From contig NZ_CANMVN010000006.1 of NCBI RefSeq assembly GCF_947501425.1, positions 124,001 to 188,000 on the forward strand: a stretch of DNA of 64,000 nt. The letters run 5' to 3'. The translations under genes and the position numbers were made by a program. The notes under the pieces were generated by a model. That model was given only the letters and a program-made list of their open reading frames with translations. It searched no databases and had not been told where the DNA came from. The DNA comes from an uncultured Psychroserpens sp. (lineage in GTDB: Bacteria > Bacteroidota > Bacteroidia > Flavobacteriales > Flavobacteriaceae). Every line of letters begins with the position of its first letter. The first letter of the stretch is position 1. This document shows, one piece after another, positions 8,769 through 16,774 of this stretch.

Positions 8769-10964
8769 ATGAGTAATCAACCAAAAACCATCAAGAAATT
8801 TGGCACCTTTGGAGGTGTATTTACACCAACCTTGCTAACCATACTTGGAGTTATCATGTATTTACGTCTAGGTTGGGTCGTTGGTAATGCTGGTTTACTA
8901 GGTGCTTGGCTCATTATTTTAATTTCTTTTTTAATTACGCTTTGTACAGCACTTTCTATGTCGGCAATTACTACTAACATTCGTATTGGAGCTGGTGGAG
9001 CCTACGCCATTGTGTCTCAAGCTTTAGGACTTGAAGTTGGTGGTAGTCTAGGAATTCCAAGATATGTGTCACAAGGATTGGCAGTCACCATGTACATTTT
9101 TGGTTTTAGAGAAGGTTGGTTAGGAATATTTCCAGAACATAATGCTTTTCTTGTGGATCTAATCGTATTTGCATCGCTATTTACAATTGCCTATATCAGT
9201 GCAAATCTTGCCATAAAAACTCAATTTTTGATTATGGGTGTCATTGTACTTTCTCTGGTGTCTATCGTTGTAGCTGCCTACGATGGATCCATGCAAGAAC
9301 CATTGAGTGACTCTCTAAGTTGGGGATCATTTAAGGGATCTATAGAAAACGGTTTTAGTGGTAGTAATTTCTGGATCGTATTCGCTGTGTTTTTTCCCGC
9401 AGCTACTGGTATTATGGCTGGTGCTAATATGTCTGGTGAACTGAAAGACCCAAAGCAAAGCATACCAAAAGGAACGCTCTGGGCCATTGGCGTGAGTTTT
9501 ATCATTTATATGCTTCTTGCCTTTTGGATCTCAAGGAGTGCTACAGAACAAGAGCTTCTTACCAATTATTATGTCATGGTTGATAAAGCCTATTTTGGAC
9601 CATTGATTATTGCAGGTATTTTGGGTGCAACATTTTCTTCTGCTTTAGCTTCTATTGTTGGATCATCACGCATATTATATGCCATGGGAGAACACAAGGT
9701 GCTTCCCTACTCTAATATTCTGTCTGGTACTAGTAGTAATGGTCAACCTCGTAATGCAATGATGGTTACAGGTGTTTTGATATTTTTTACTTTATTACTT
9801 CGAAATTTAAACGCAGTAGCTCCTTTAGTTACGCTCTTTTTCCTTATAACGTATGCCATGATTAATATTGTGGTGATTATTGAACAGCGACTCGGACTCA
9901 TAAGTTATCGTCCGGTTTTTAAAATCCATAAATGGGTACCATGGTTTGGATTGATATCGTCCATATTTGCCATGTTTATCATCAATCCGTCAGTAAGTCT
10001 GATTTCCATTGCCATTGTATTGATGGTTTACTGGTATTTATCACGTCAAAATCTGGAAACTCCTTTTGAAGATGTACGATCAGGATTATTTGTCTCGTTT
10101 GCTGAATGGGCAGCCAAACATACCTGGGGAATGAAAAAAATGCAACAACGTGCATGGAAAGCAAATCTTATGGTTCCAGTACGAGATGTGAATGGTTTGA
10201 GAGGATCGTTTGAATTTTTAAGAAGTATCGCCAACCCGAAAGGCTCTATAAAACTTTTAGGTATAGAACCATATTCTGAACATAATAATTTGTCTGACAA
10301 ACTTGAAGAAATTTCCAAGTCATTCAGAAAAAAAGGAGTATTCTCCTCGTCGACTGTTATTCATACCGATCAATTTGCCAACGGAATTAACTACGGAAGT
10401 CAAGCCTTACAAGGTGCGTTTTTCAGACCTAATATCATGTTTTTGAATTTACAGGATCATGATGATTATGATAATGAATTAAAGCCAGTAATGAAGGAAT
10501 CTATACGTTTGGAAATTGGTATTCTTTTGTTTAATCTTCACACTACAGCTTTATTAGGTCAACGAAACACTATCAATGTCTGGGTAAGTGATCGCAAAGG
10601 AAACTGGGAATTTGGAGGATTGGATATTGGGAATTTAGACTTGTCCATTTTAGTAGCTTATAAGCTAAAACTCAATTGGAATGCACGAATTAGGTTAATT
10701 ACAGTGGTTGAAGATAAGAATGAAGAGCACAATGCTATTAAGTTTTTACATTCCTTAATTAGTTTGGCTCGTTTACCACAAACGTTAACCGAAGTCTATG
10801 TTGGTAGCTTTAACGACATTGTAACTCAAGCGCCATCAGCCGATCTTAATATCTTTGGAATGCAAGATACCTTACCATATGATTTCATCAAAAACATGTC
10901 TGAAAAGACTAACAGCAGTTGCTTGTTCGTTAGAGATTCTGGACATGAGAGTATTTTAGCTTAA
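8769..10964 (+). CDS. APC-superfamily permease, cation-chloride cotransporter-like
   Basis: 731 residues. The first ~430 residues contain about twelve transmembrane helices beginning with FGGVFTPTLLTILGVIMYLRLGWVVG, the signature opening of SLC12/NKCC-like transporters. Residues 430-731 form a large soluble C-terminal domain, as in eukaryotic and bacterial cation-chloride cotransporters. Such proteins couple K+/Na+/Cl- or amino-acid movement across the inner membrane; the substrate cannot be read from the sequence. The ATG at 8769 is directly followed by the conserved N-terminal cytoplasmic segment. It stands alone, divergent from the lipoprotein and convergent with the EF-G neighbour gene. 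Confidence 0.88.
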   Translation: MSNQPKTIKKFGTFGGVFTPTLLTILGVIMYLRLGWVVGNAGLLGAWLIILISFLITLCTALSMSAITTNIRIGAGGAYAIVSQALGLEVGGSLGIPRYVSQGLAVTMYIFGFREGWLGIFPEHNAFLVDLIVFASLFTIAYISANLAIKTQFLIMGVIVLSLVSIVVAAYDGSMQEPLSDSLSWGSFKGSIENGFSGSNFWIVFAVFFPAATGIMAGANMSGELKDPKQSIPKGTLWAIGVSFIIYMLLAFWISRSATEQELLTNYYVMVDKAYFGPLIIAGILGATFSSALASIVGSSRILYAMGEHKVLPYSNILSGTSSNGQPRNAMMVTGVLIFFTLLLRNLNAVAPLVTLFFLITYAMINIVVIIEQRLGLISYRPVFKIHKWVPWFGLISSIFAMFIINPSVSLISIAIVLMVYWYLSRQNLETPFEDVRSGLFVSFAEWAAKHTWGMKKMQQRAWKANLMVPVRDVNGLRGSFEFLRSIANPKGSIKLLGIEPYSEHNNLSDKLEEISKSFRKKGVFSSSTVIHTDQFANGINYGSQALQGAFFRPNIMFLNLQDHDDYDNELKPVMKESIRLEIGILLFNLHTTALLGQRNTINVWVSDRKGNWEFGGLDIGNLDLSILVAYKLKLNWNARIRLITVVEDKNEEHNAIKFLHSLISLARLPQTLTEVYVGSFNDIVTQAPSADLNIFGMQDTLPYDFIKNMSEKTNSSCLFVRDSGHESILA

Positions 10965-11041
10965 TCTGCCAATTCAAATAGTTCTGAACCTTTACATTGT
11001 TAGTCATTCGTAGTATTAATTTTTAGAGAACTTTAAATAAA

Positions 11042-11070
11042 AAACCACAAGCCATTATAGCTTGTGGTTT
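11042..11070. terminator. bidirectional terminator between converging genes
   Basis: An 11-bp perfect stem (AAACCACAAGC / GCTTGTGGTTT) with a 7-base loop lies between the permease (+) and the coiled-coil protein gene (-). A-rich sequence on the left gives a U-tract for minus-strand transcripts; the plus-strand side ends in TTT only. It therefore serves the minus strand best. Confidence 0.82.
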
Positions 11071-11105
11071 CACTGATTTAGTTTGTTGTTAGTTGGAAGA
11101 ATTAG

Positions 11106-11486
11106 TTACAATACTTCTAAGAAAAAATCCATCATTTCCTCTTTAAGGTCATAATGCAATTTTATGTAAGTACGCATATCTTCTTTAAGTGTGTGTTGTT
11201 CGTTTTGGAAACGACCATTAATATTCTCATTGATATCAACATTGATCAAATTTGCCAATTTATTACGGCAACGATGTTTTAATTTTGAGATGGCATCTTT
11301 TTCAATCATAATTCGATTTTGAAAGACCTCTAGCTTCACCATGACCATTGGATCTTGATCGCGTTTAGCTATTTCCTCTAATTTTTCTTCAAACGTATCC
11401 ATTTCATTAAAATGGAATTGTAACTCGCGTTTCCAAGTTTCGATATTAAACTTTAAATCGCTTAAATACATTATTTTGCTTTGCAT
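11106..11486 (-). CDS. hypothetical coiled-coil protein downstream of the EF-G-like gene
   Basis: 126 residues, highly charged, almost wholly helical, with heptad-like spacing (FNEMDTFEEKLEEIAKR, FQNRIMIEKDAISKLKHR). No signal peptide or membrane segment. It starts 10 bases after the stop of the EF-G-like GTPase and ends before a terminator, so the two form an operon. ATG at 11486 is used; an internal Met (11471) is equally possible. I do not recognise a named family. The tight linkage suggests a role with translation or the stress-linked GTPase, by inference. Confidence 0.72.
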   Translation of the reverse strand: MQSKIMYLSDLKFNIETWKRELQFHFNEMDTFEEKLEEIAKRDQDPMVMVKLEVFQNRIMIEKDAISKLKHRCRNKLANLINVDINENINGRFQNEQHTLKEDMRTYIKLHYDLKEEMMDFFLEVL

Positions 11487-11496
11487 ATCTTTAATT

Positions 11497-13617
11497 TTAT
11501 ACGGTTAATACTTGTTCTTTTTTTATAAGTTCTTTTTGAATGTGGTTAGGTACTGGTGCATAACCATCAAATTTGGTAGTATAAGTAGCACGACCTTGAG
11601 TAACCGAACGCAACTGACTAGAAAAATCAGAAAGTTCTGCACTAGGAATTATACATTTCAATATTTGATAATGCGCTTCGGTTTCGATACCTTGAATGAT
11701 AGCACGTCTACTTTGTAACTCAGTCATCACATTACCAACCATGGTTTCAGGAACACGAAGTGTCATTTGTTCAGTTGGCTCCAATAATTTTGGATTTGCA
11801 TTTAAAAACGCCTCTTTGAACGCGTGCGATCCTGCAATTTTAAATGAAATGTCATTAGAATCTACCGCATGCATTTTTCCGTCGTAAACCATCACTCTAA
11901 CATCTCTAATATAGGAGTCGGTTAATGGACCAGATTCCATCACTTCTAAAATACCTTTCATAATTGAAGGCAGATACCGTTGATCGATAACACCTCCAAC
12001 GATACAATTATAGAATACCAGTTTACCTTCCCAAGGAAGATCTACCACTTCTTTGCCTCTTAGAGAAAACCCTTCAGGTTCTGGCATACCTTCATAGTAA
12101 GGTTCTACTTTTAGATGTACTTGTCCGAATTGTCCAGATCCACCACTTTGTTTTTTATGTCTGTAGTTTGCCGTAGCACTACGTTGAATAGTTTCTCTGT
12201 AGGAAATCTTAGGGTTTTCAAAATTAGCTTTCACATCATAAACGTGTTCTAATAGCCATTTCAGTGTAGCTAAATGCAATTCACCCTGAGTACCAACCAA
12301 TGTTTGTTTCGTTTCAGAATTGTAATTTAAATCAACAGTAAGATCCTGACTGTGAATACGCTTTAGTGCATCACTTAGTTTTTCTTCTTCTGTATTGGTT
12401 TCAGCTGTTATAGATTTTACCAATCTAGGCTGTGGAAATTTGATAGGTTTTATGGTTCCTGCTTCTGCCTTAGTCGCTAATGTATCATTAGTTTCGGTAT
12501 ATTTTAATTTGGTTGTCGCACCAATATCTCCAACAGTTAGCTTTTGAACGCTATGCTTTTCCTTACCATCCATGATATATAATTGGTTCAATGTTTCAGA
12601 TTCTCCTGTTCTTGTGTTAAAGAGTTTATCATTAACATTGACCTCTCCAGACATTACTTTGAAAAAAGTAAGCAATCCTAAATTAGGCTGATAAATGGTT
12701 TTAAAAATAAAAAGACTTGTATCGCCATCTACTTTTGGTGCTATCATATCTCCTTCAATAGTTTGCTCAGGTTTAAGATCTGCAGCAGCTGGTGCTACAT
12801 TATCAATAAAGCCCATCAATCGTCCAGTACCCATGTCTTTTAGAGCAGATACGCAGAATACCGGAAATACATCATGATTAAGCATACCAAGTTTGATTCC
12901 TTGGCGTAATTCATCTTCATTTAAAGTGCCTTTATCAAAATACAGTTCCATTAGCTCTTCATCATTCTCTGCTGCCTTTTCTACAAGTTCATTATGCAAA
13001 TGATTGGCATAATCTAATTCATTTTCAGGAATGGCTAGTTTTTCTGGTTTGCCACCTTCAGGACCAAATTTGTAACATTTCATTTTAAGAACATCAATTA
13101 TACATTGTGCACCATCGATTACTTTTGGATATTGAATAAGAACAGTATTATTTCCAACAAGCTCTTTTAAGCTATTGACACTATGTTCAAAATTAGCTTT
13201 TTCACTATCAATTTTATTGATAACGAAGAGTGTTGGTTTATGATATTTGTCGACATAATTCCAAATAATTTCTGTTCCGATATCAGCACCATGTTTAGCG
13301 TTGATAACCGTTACTATAGTATCGGCAACTCTAATGGATGACATGATTTCGCCAATGAAATCGTCTAAACCAGGTGTATCAATAATATTGATTTTGTAGT
13401 TACGCCATTCGGTATGTAAAGGGGTTGCAAATACAGAAGCACCACGTTGGTGCTCAAATTCATGATAATCAGATACTGTATTTTGCTGCTCTACAGAGCC
13501 GCGTCTGTTAATTAGTCCAGCTTCGTATAGCATGGTTTCAGATAATGTAGTTTTACCAGAACGATGGGTTCCGACAAAAGCTACATTTTTAATGTGTTTA
13601 TTGTCAAATACTTTCAT
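11497..13617 (-). CDS. elongation factor G-like GTPase (EF-G paralogue) with altered switch II
   Basis: About 706 residues from ATG 13617 (MKVFDNKHIKN, the usual beginning of this subfamily; an in-frame ATG at 13650 would add 11 residues). It has the full EF-G domain order I-V. The P-loop is GTHRSGKTT, the G4 motif NKID is intact and the RG of switch I is present (EHQRGASVF). The G3 motif reads DTPGLDDF instead of DTPGHVDF, so the catalytic histidine is leucine. It is not beside ribosomal-protein genes, so it is a paralogue and not the main translocase. EF-G-like paralogues are implicated in ribosome recycling or stress; here that is inference. The coiled-coil gene follows in the operon. Confidence 0.9.
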   Translation of the reverse strand: MKVFDNKHIKNVAFVGTHRSGKTTLSETMLYEAGLINRRGSVEQQNTVSDYHEFEHQRGASVFATPLHTEWRNYKINIIDTPGLDDFIGEIMSSIRVADTIVTVINAKHGADIGTEIIWNYVDKYHKPTLFVINKIDSEKANFEHSVNSLKELVGNNTVLIQYPKVIDGAQCIIDVLKMKCYKFGPEGGKPEKLAIPENELDYANHLHNELVEKAAENDEELMELYFDKGTLNEDELRQGIKLGMLNHDVFPVFCVSALKDMGTGRLMGFIDNVAPAAADLKPEQTIEGDMIAPKVDGDTSLFIFKTIYQPNLGLLTFFKVMSGEVNVNDKLFNTRTGESETLNQLYIMDGKEKHSVQKLTVGDIGATTKLKYTETNDTLATKAEAGTIKPIKFPQPRLVKSITAETNTEEEKLSDALKRIHSQDLTVDLNYNSETKQTLVGTQGELHLATLKWLLEHVYDVKANFENPKISYRETIQRSATANYRHKKQSGGSGQFGQVHLKVEPYYEGMPEPEGFSLRGKEVVDLPWEGKLVFYNCIVGGVIDQRYLPSIMKGILEVMESGPLTDSYIRDVRVMVYDGKMHAVDSNDISFKIAGSHAFKEAFLNANPKLLEPTEQMTLRVPETMVGNVMTELQSRRAIIQGIETEAHYQILKCIIPSAELSDFSSQLRSVTQGRATYTTKFDGYAPVPNHIQKELIKKEQVLTV

Positions 13618-13761
13618 ATGATTGAATTGTTTTATTGTCTGTTGAATCATTGAACACTACTAAATACCCTATGAAGAAAATGATATTTATATGTTGCAGA
13701 TTCATATATCTTGAGACGTCTTGGTTAGAAGTTTCCTTGAATTTTACTCCATTAAAGATAC

Positions 13762-13775
13762 GACTCATTTGAGTC
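13762..13775. promoter_or_regulatory. 14-bp palindrome in the EF-G / M23 peptidase intergenic region
   Basis: GACTCATTTGAGTC is a perfect palindrome with a 2-base centre. It lies in the ~350-base divergent gap 13618-13966 between the EF-G-like gene (-) and the peptidase gene (+), about 145 bases from the former start. It could bind a dimeric regulator. The rest of the gap is AT-rich; apart from a TAGATTTG box at 13855-13862 that could serve the peptidase, I see nothing else in it. Confidence 0.35.
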
Positions 13776-13966
13776 TTAAAACATGACAAAAGTTTGGTTT
13801 TGAATCTTTTTTAAATGTTTTTTTAACTCAAGTATTTTATGAAATGAACTATAGTAGATTTGATCATTATTGATTTAGTTGATAACTCTAACAATACATT
13901 AACACAATTAAACGTTTAAAATATTTAAATTCGGCCATCAAAAAAAAGCAGTACTTATTTTTACCT

Positions 13967-14881
13967 ATGAGATTATTTATTAATTGTCTTGTGATCTGTG
14001 TGTGTTTTAGTGCTTTTGCTCAAAAAGACCCAGAACAGTTGCTTTTAGATCTTTCAGAATTTAAGATCGAAACTGCTAAAGACTCTATCAAAGTAGAAAC
14101 ATCTGAAACAATAGATAGTGTTATTCCTATTGATATCAAAGCTGAATTTTGGGATCATACGGTCTATAATCCATATAAAGATGTAGAACTAGAATTTCCC
14201 TTAAAGTTAGAGTTTAAAGATTCTACTTACTTCTCTCCTATTAGTAAAAACAAAGTAGTTACCTCTCGTTACGGATGGCGAAGAGGACGTCCGCATAAGG
14301 GTATTGATATCGACTTGGTTACTGGAGACAGTTTGTTTTCTATGTTTGATGGTATAGTTAGAATGTCCAGATATAGTAGAGGTCATGGAAAAACCGTTGT
14401 TGTTAGACATTTTAACGGACTTGAAACTGTGTATGCACATTTATCAGTTTATGGTGTAAAAGAGAATGATACGGTTACTCGCGGACAATACATAGGTAAA
14501 GGTGGTGTATCTGGTAATGCCAGAGGTAGTCATCTTCATCTTGTTGTTAATTACAAAGGAGTGTCTATAAATCCTGAATATCTGTTTGAATTTAATAATC
14601 ATAATAAGATAAGATCTCAAGAACTTTGGGTTACAAGAAAATGGACGCGACCTATTGCGCACAACTCTAAACGTCAAAGTAAAATCAAAACCTTTTTAAC
14701 TGAAGAAGACGCACTTGCAAGTCTGATTAAACAACAATCTATTTATGTTGTAAAGCCTGGAGATACGCTTTCACGAATATCAAGACGAAATAGTGTCTCT
14801 ATATCATCGCTTTGTAAAACCAATGCAATTAAACGAAGTTCTGTATTACGAGTTGGTCAAAAACTGTTAATTGAAAAATAA
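13967..14881 (+). CDS. secreted M23 metallopeptidase with C-terminal LysM
   Basis: 304 residues. A signal peptide ends at SAFAQ. The M23 (LytM) domain spans about residues 95-210, with zinc-ligand pattern H110-x3-D114 (RPHKGIDID) and H189-L-H191 (SHLHL). The C-terminal ~45 residues are a LysM domain (YVVKPGDTLSRISRRNSVSISSL..VGQKLLIEK) that binds peptidoglycan glycan. This is a periplasmic endopeptidase or a regulator of cell-wall hydrolysis; all catalytic ligands are present, so activity is likely. It converges with the following gene, with 7 bases between stops. Confidence 0.92.
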   Translation: MRLFINCLVICVCFSAFAQKDPEQLLLDLSEFKIETAKDSIKVETSETIDSVIPIDIKAEFWDHTVYNPYKDVELEFPLKLEFKDSTYFSPISKNKVVTSRYGWRRGRPHKGIDIDLVTGDSLFSMFDGIVRMSRYSRGHGKTVVVRHFNGLETVYAHLSVYGVKENDTVTRGQYIGKGGVSGNARGSHLHLVVNYKGVSINPEYLFEFNNHNKIRSQELWVTRKWTRPIAHNSKRQSKIKTFLTEEDALASLIKQQSIYVVKPGDTLSRISRRNSVSISSLCKTNAIKRSSVLRVGQKLLIEK

Positions 14882-14888
14882 CTAGTAC

Positions 14889-15518
14889 TTATTTAGTGTT
14901 GCTATTTGTAGAATTGAGAACAATATCCTTTTGAACTACAAAAACTCCATCTTTCTTTACAGGCTTAAGAATCCTGCTTGGATCTCCTTTTTTTGCCATT
15001 CTTTTACGACAAAGCTTTGATAATAATGGATCATCATCAAAAAGAAATGAGCCAATTTCATATTCTGGTTTAGAAGGCTCTTTTATTATAGGAAAGAGTT
15101 GTTGTAACTGATTGTAACGTCTATCATTACCAGGAATAAAAGTATAAAAAGTGTATTGGCCATCAGCATTGGTCTTGATCCATCCTCTGTGATGAACATA
15201 ACGTTTGTCATTATCTTCTCTTAAATCAAAATCACCATGCTCGTCTGCTTGATCTATATACAAAATAACATCCTTAGCAGGAGTTACACCATCACTTTCA
15301 TATATGGTTCCTGAAATTTTAAGCTTGTTAGTTTTGGTTTCGTAATCTGGGATGGTGAAGGTATTATTTAATTGAAGGTCTCCATAATCATATAATGGAC
15401 TACGTTCTAAATAATTATCTGCTAGCTGTACTGAAGCATCTGATGAATCCTGAGCAAAACCTTTGTGGCTTAGACTCATTAAACAGATAAGGCTAAAAAT
15501 TAAAATACAGTTTTTCAT
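14889..15518 (-). CDS. intradiol-dioxygenase-like secreted protein lacking metal ligands
   Basis: 209 residues with signal peptide ending GFAQ. Residues 66-165 match the intradiol ring-cleavage dioxygenase beta-sandwich (ISGTIYESDGVTPAKDVILY, RGWIKTNADGQYTFYTFIPG, IKEP..PEYEIGSFLFDDDPLL). Family members bind Fe(III) through two Tyr and two His, the latter in a P-x-HIH segment; here the matching stretch reads QLQQLFPI, so both His are missing, and the 'GxY' tyrosine is Phe (HGDF). It is probably not an active dioxygenase and may act as a structural or carbohydrate-contacting domain. Its upstream region holds three 15-bp repeats of the shared operator motif. Confidence 0.75.
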   Translation of the reverse strand: MKNCILIFSLICLMSLSHKGFAQDSSDASVQLADNYLERSPLYDYGDLQLNNTFTIPDYETKTNKLKISGTIYESDGVTPAKDVILYIDQADEHGDFDLREDNDKRYVHHRGWIKTNADGQYTFYTFIPGNDRRYNQLQQLFPIIKEPSKPEYEIGSFLFDDDPLLSKLCRKRMAKKGDPSRILKPVKKDGVFVVQKDIVLNSTNSNTK

Positions 15519-15599
15519 AGGTTAAGTATTATTGAGATATCCAAAATTCATTGAATTATACCGAAAATCATGAAAAATCGTATCAATGCTCAAATTTTA

Positions 15600-15644
15600 C
15601 GTTGAAATGTATCTCGACGCAAAATATATCGATGAAATGTATAC
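15600..15644 (-). promoter_or_regulatory. three 15-bp operator-like repeats (site A)
   Basis: Units begin at 15600 (CGTTGAAATGTATCT), 15615 (CGACGCAAAATATAT) and 15630 (CGATGAAATGTATAC), exactly 15 bp apart. Read on the minus strand toward the gene ending its 5' side at 15518, the units give ATACATTTCATCG, ATTTTGCGTCG and ATACATTTCAACG. This is the same motif, in the same orientation relative to the gene, as at 15881-15960, 16677-16708 and 63518-63580. It lies about 85-125 bases upstream of the ATG. The 530-base gap 15519-16048 also contains site B and a promoter; I see no gene in it. Confidence 0.55.
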
Positions 15645-15880
15645 CTGTTATCTATTTAATTATGATGCCTTTAGTTTATCATCAGTAATAAAATGTGAAT
15701 TAATTCTATTCATTATGGTCATGAATATTCAAATAGAATGTACAGATATCATTTGAAGATCCACATATACTTTTATAGAGTACATAAAAATTTAAGTAAG
15801 GAGATTTCAGTAAGACTTAAAACAGTAAAAAATTGATAAAAAAGCACTGTTTTATTTAAACCAATTACTGAAAAACCACG

Positions 15881-15960
15881 AAAGTAATTCGTCGTAAAAA
15901 TTTGCGTTTTATCCACTAAATACGCAGTTTATCCAAGAAATGTGCATTTCATACGATAAA
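15881..15960 (+). promoter_or_regulatory. 20-bp tandem operator-like repeats (site B)
   Basis: Three consecutive 20-base units fill 15901-15960: TTTGCGTTTTATCC..., TACGCAGTTTATCC... and TGTGCATTTCATAC..., each ending in a run of A. A fourth, weaker unit (ATTCGTCGTAAAAA) lies at 15881-15900. The array ends 28 bases before the -33 TTG of the promoter for the gene at 16049. Phased 20-bp direct repeats near the -33 element are typical of AraC- or LytTR-type activators. Confidence 0.62.
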
Positions 15961-15988
15961 AAAGTTTGGAAAAAAAGTTAAAATAAAG

Positions 15989-16018
15989 TTGTTTTTTTTA
16001 ATAATTTGTATAGATTTG
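15989..16018 (+). promoter_or_regulatory. flavobacterial promoter for the gene at 16049
   Basis: TTG (15989-15991), a 19-base spacer, then TAGATTTG (16011-16018), a full match to TTG-N19-TAnnTTTG. Transcription would start near 16025, about 24 bases before the ATG. Confidence 0.7.
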
Positions 16019-16048
16019 CTTGTCCTTGATTAACTAAAATCCATAAAA

Positions 16049-16501
16049 ATGAAGACAAAACCTACTTTAATTATTGCCATATTTTTTCTTATGACAAGCT
16101 TGGGATTCGCTCAAAAAAAGAATGCACCTATCAGTATTATTGCTGGAAAAGTTAGCATTGCAAAATACCATAGTCATGATGAATTAAGTAGAATGAGCAA
16201 AGGAGAATTACTATCATTATATATTGAACGTATAGAAGTCATAGTTAATATTCTACCAAATATCGCTTTTGCTACTAAACCAGGTGTTACCATGTCATCT
16301 TTAGGTATTCCAGAAACTAAAGAAAATAAAAAAGCATTAGAAGCGAATCGAGATGCATCTATTAAATATTTTGATAGTACAGTTGAATTTCAAAGATCCA
16401 TACTGCCCTATTCTGATACTCGCGATTTAATTGCTGCAATTTTATTTTATGAAGAAACTCTAAAATCATTACATACCTATAATGATTATAAAACTGATTA
16501 G
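16049..16501 (+). CDS. small secreted hypothetical protein
   Basis: 150 residues with a clear signal peptide (ends SLGFAQ). The mature part is mostly helical and charged, with no cysteine, no lipobox and no recognised domain; the segment SHDELSRMSKGELLSLYIERIEVIVNIL looks like a helical hairpin. It stands alone between a strong regulated promoter (20-bp repeats) and a terminator. I do not recognise a family. Shared operator motifs link it to the T9SS-adjacent beta-helix protein downstream and the lipoprotein at 63038-63448. Confidence 0.78.
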   Translation: MKTKPTLIIAIFFLMTSLGFAQKKNAPISIIAGKVSIAKYHSHDELSRMSKGELLSLYIERIEVIVNILPNIAFATKPGVTMSSLGIPETKENKKALEANRDASIKYFDSTVEFQRSILPYSDTRDLIAAILFYEETLKSLHTYNDYKTD

Positions 16502-16528
16502 TACTCAATAATAAATCTAAAAACTCAA

Positions 16529-16560
16529 AAACTTCAACAAATAATGTTGAGGTTTTTTTT
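16529..16560 (+). terminator. Rho-independent terminator
   Basis: An 11-bp stem (AAACTTCAACA / TGTTGAGGTTT, one G-T pair) with a 5-base loop is followed by an eight-T run. It closes the small secreted-protein gene 28 bases after its stop. Confidence 0.85.
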
Positions 16561-16676
16561 ATAGATAATGGTCAGATTTAAGGTGCTGATTTATTGGAAG
16601 TTATTTTAATTCCAAGGTGATAGTGCATGTAAAATCATAATTTTGTAGGAAAAATACTCAATTTAGTATCAAATAA

Positions 16677-16726
16677 TGCATTTCGTCGTTTTTTTTTGCA
16701 TTTCATAAGTATTATTTATATGTTTG
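16677..16726 (+). promoter_or_regulatory. operator-like pair plus promoter (site C)
   Basis: TGCATTTCGTCG (16677-16688) and TGCATTTCATAA (16697-16708) are 20 bp apart. The second unit overlaps TTG (16696-16698), which lies 20 bases before TATGTTTG (16719-16726), a TAnnTTTG match. The arrangement, a bound dimer touching the -33 element, suggests activation of the gene at 16775. Confidence 0.62.
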
Positions 16727-16774
16727 GTCTATTATGTTAGCACCCACTAATCTAAACAAACGAATTTAACCACT

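Noticed and set aside
13604-13789. 61-residue minus-strand frame upstream of the EF-G-like gene
   Set aside because: It overlaps the EF-G-like N-terminus in another frame and has no homology features; the ATG-initiated EF-G frame is clearly the gene.
15881-15960. CRISPR-like array
   Set aside because: The repeat period is only 20 bp with no spacers, the units are imperfect, and no cas genes are present; operator array is the better reading.
16594-16615. TTGGAA ... TTCCAA hairpin as a terminator
   Set aside because: Stem of only 6 bp, 10-base loop and no T-run; the true terminator is the stronger hairpin at 16529-16560.
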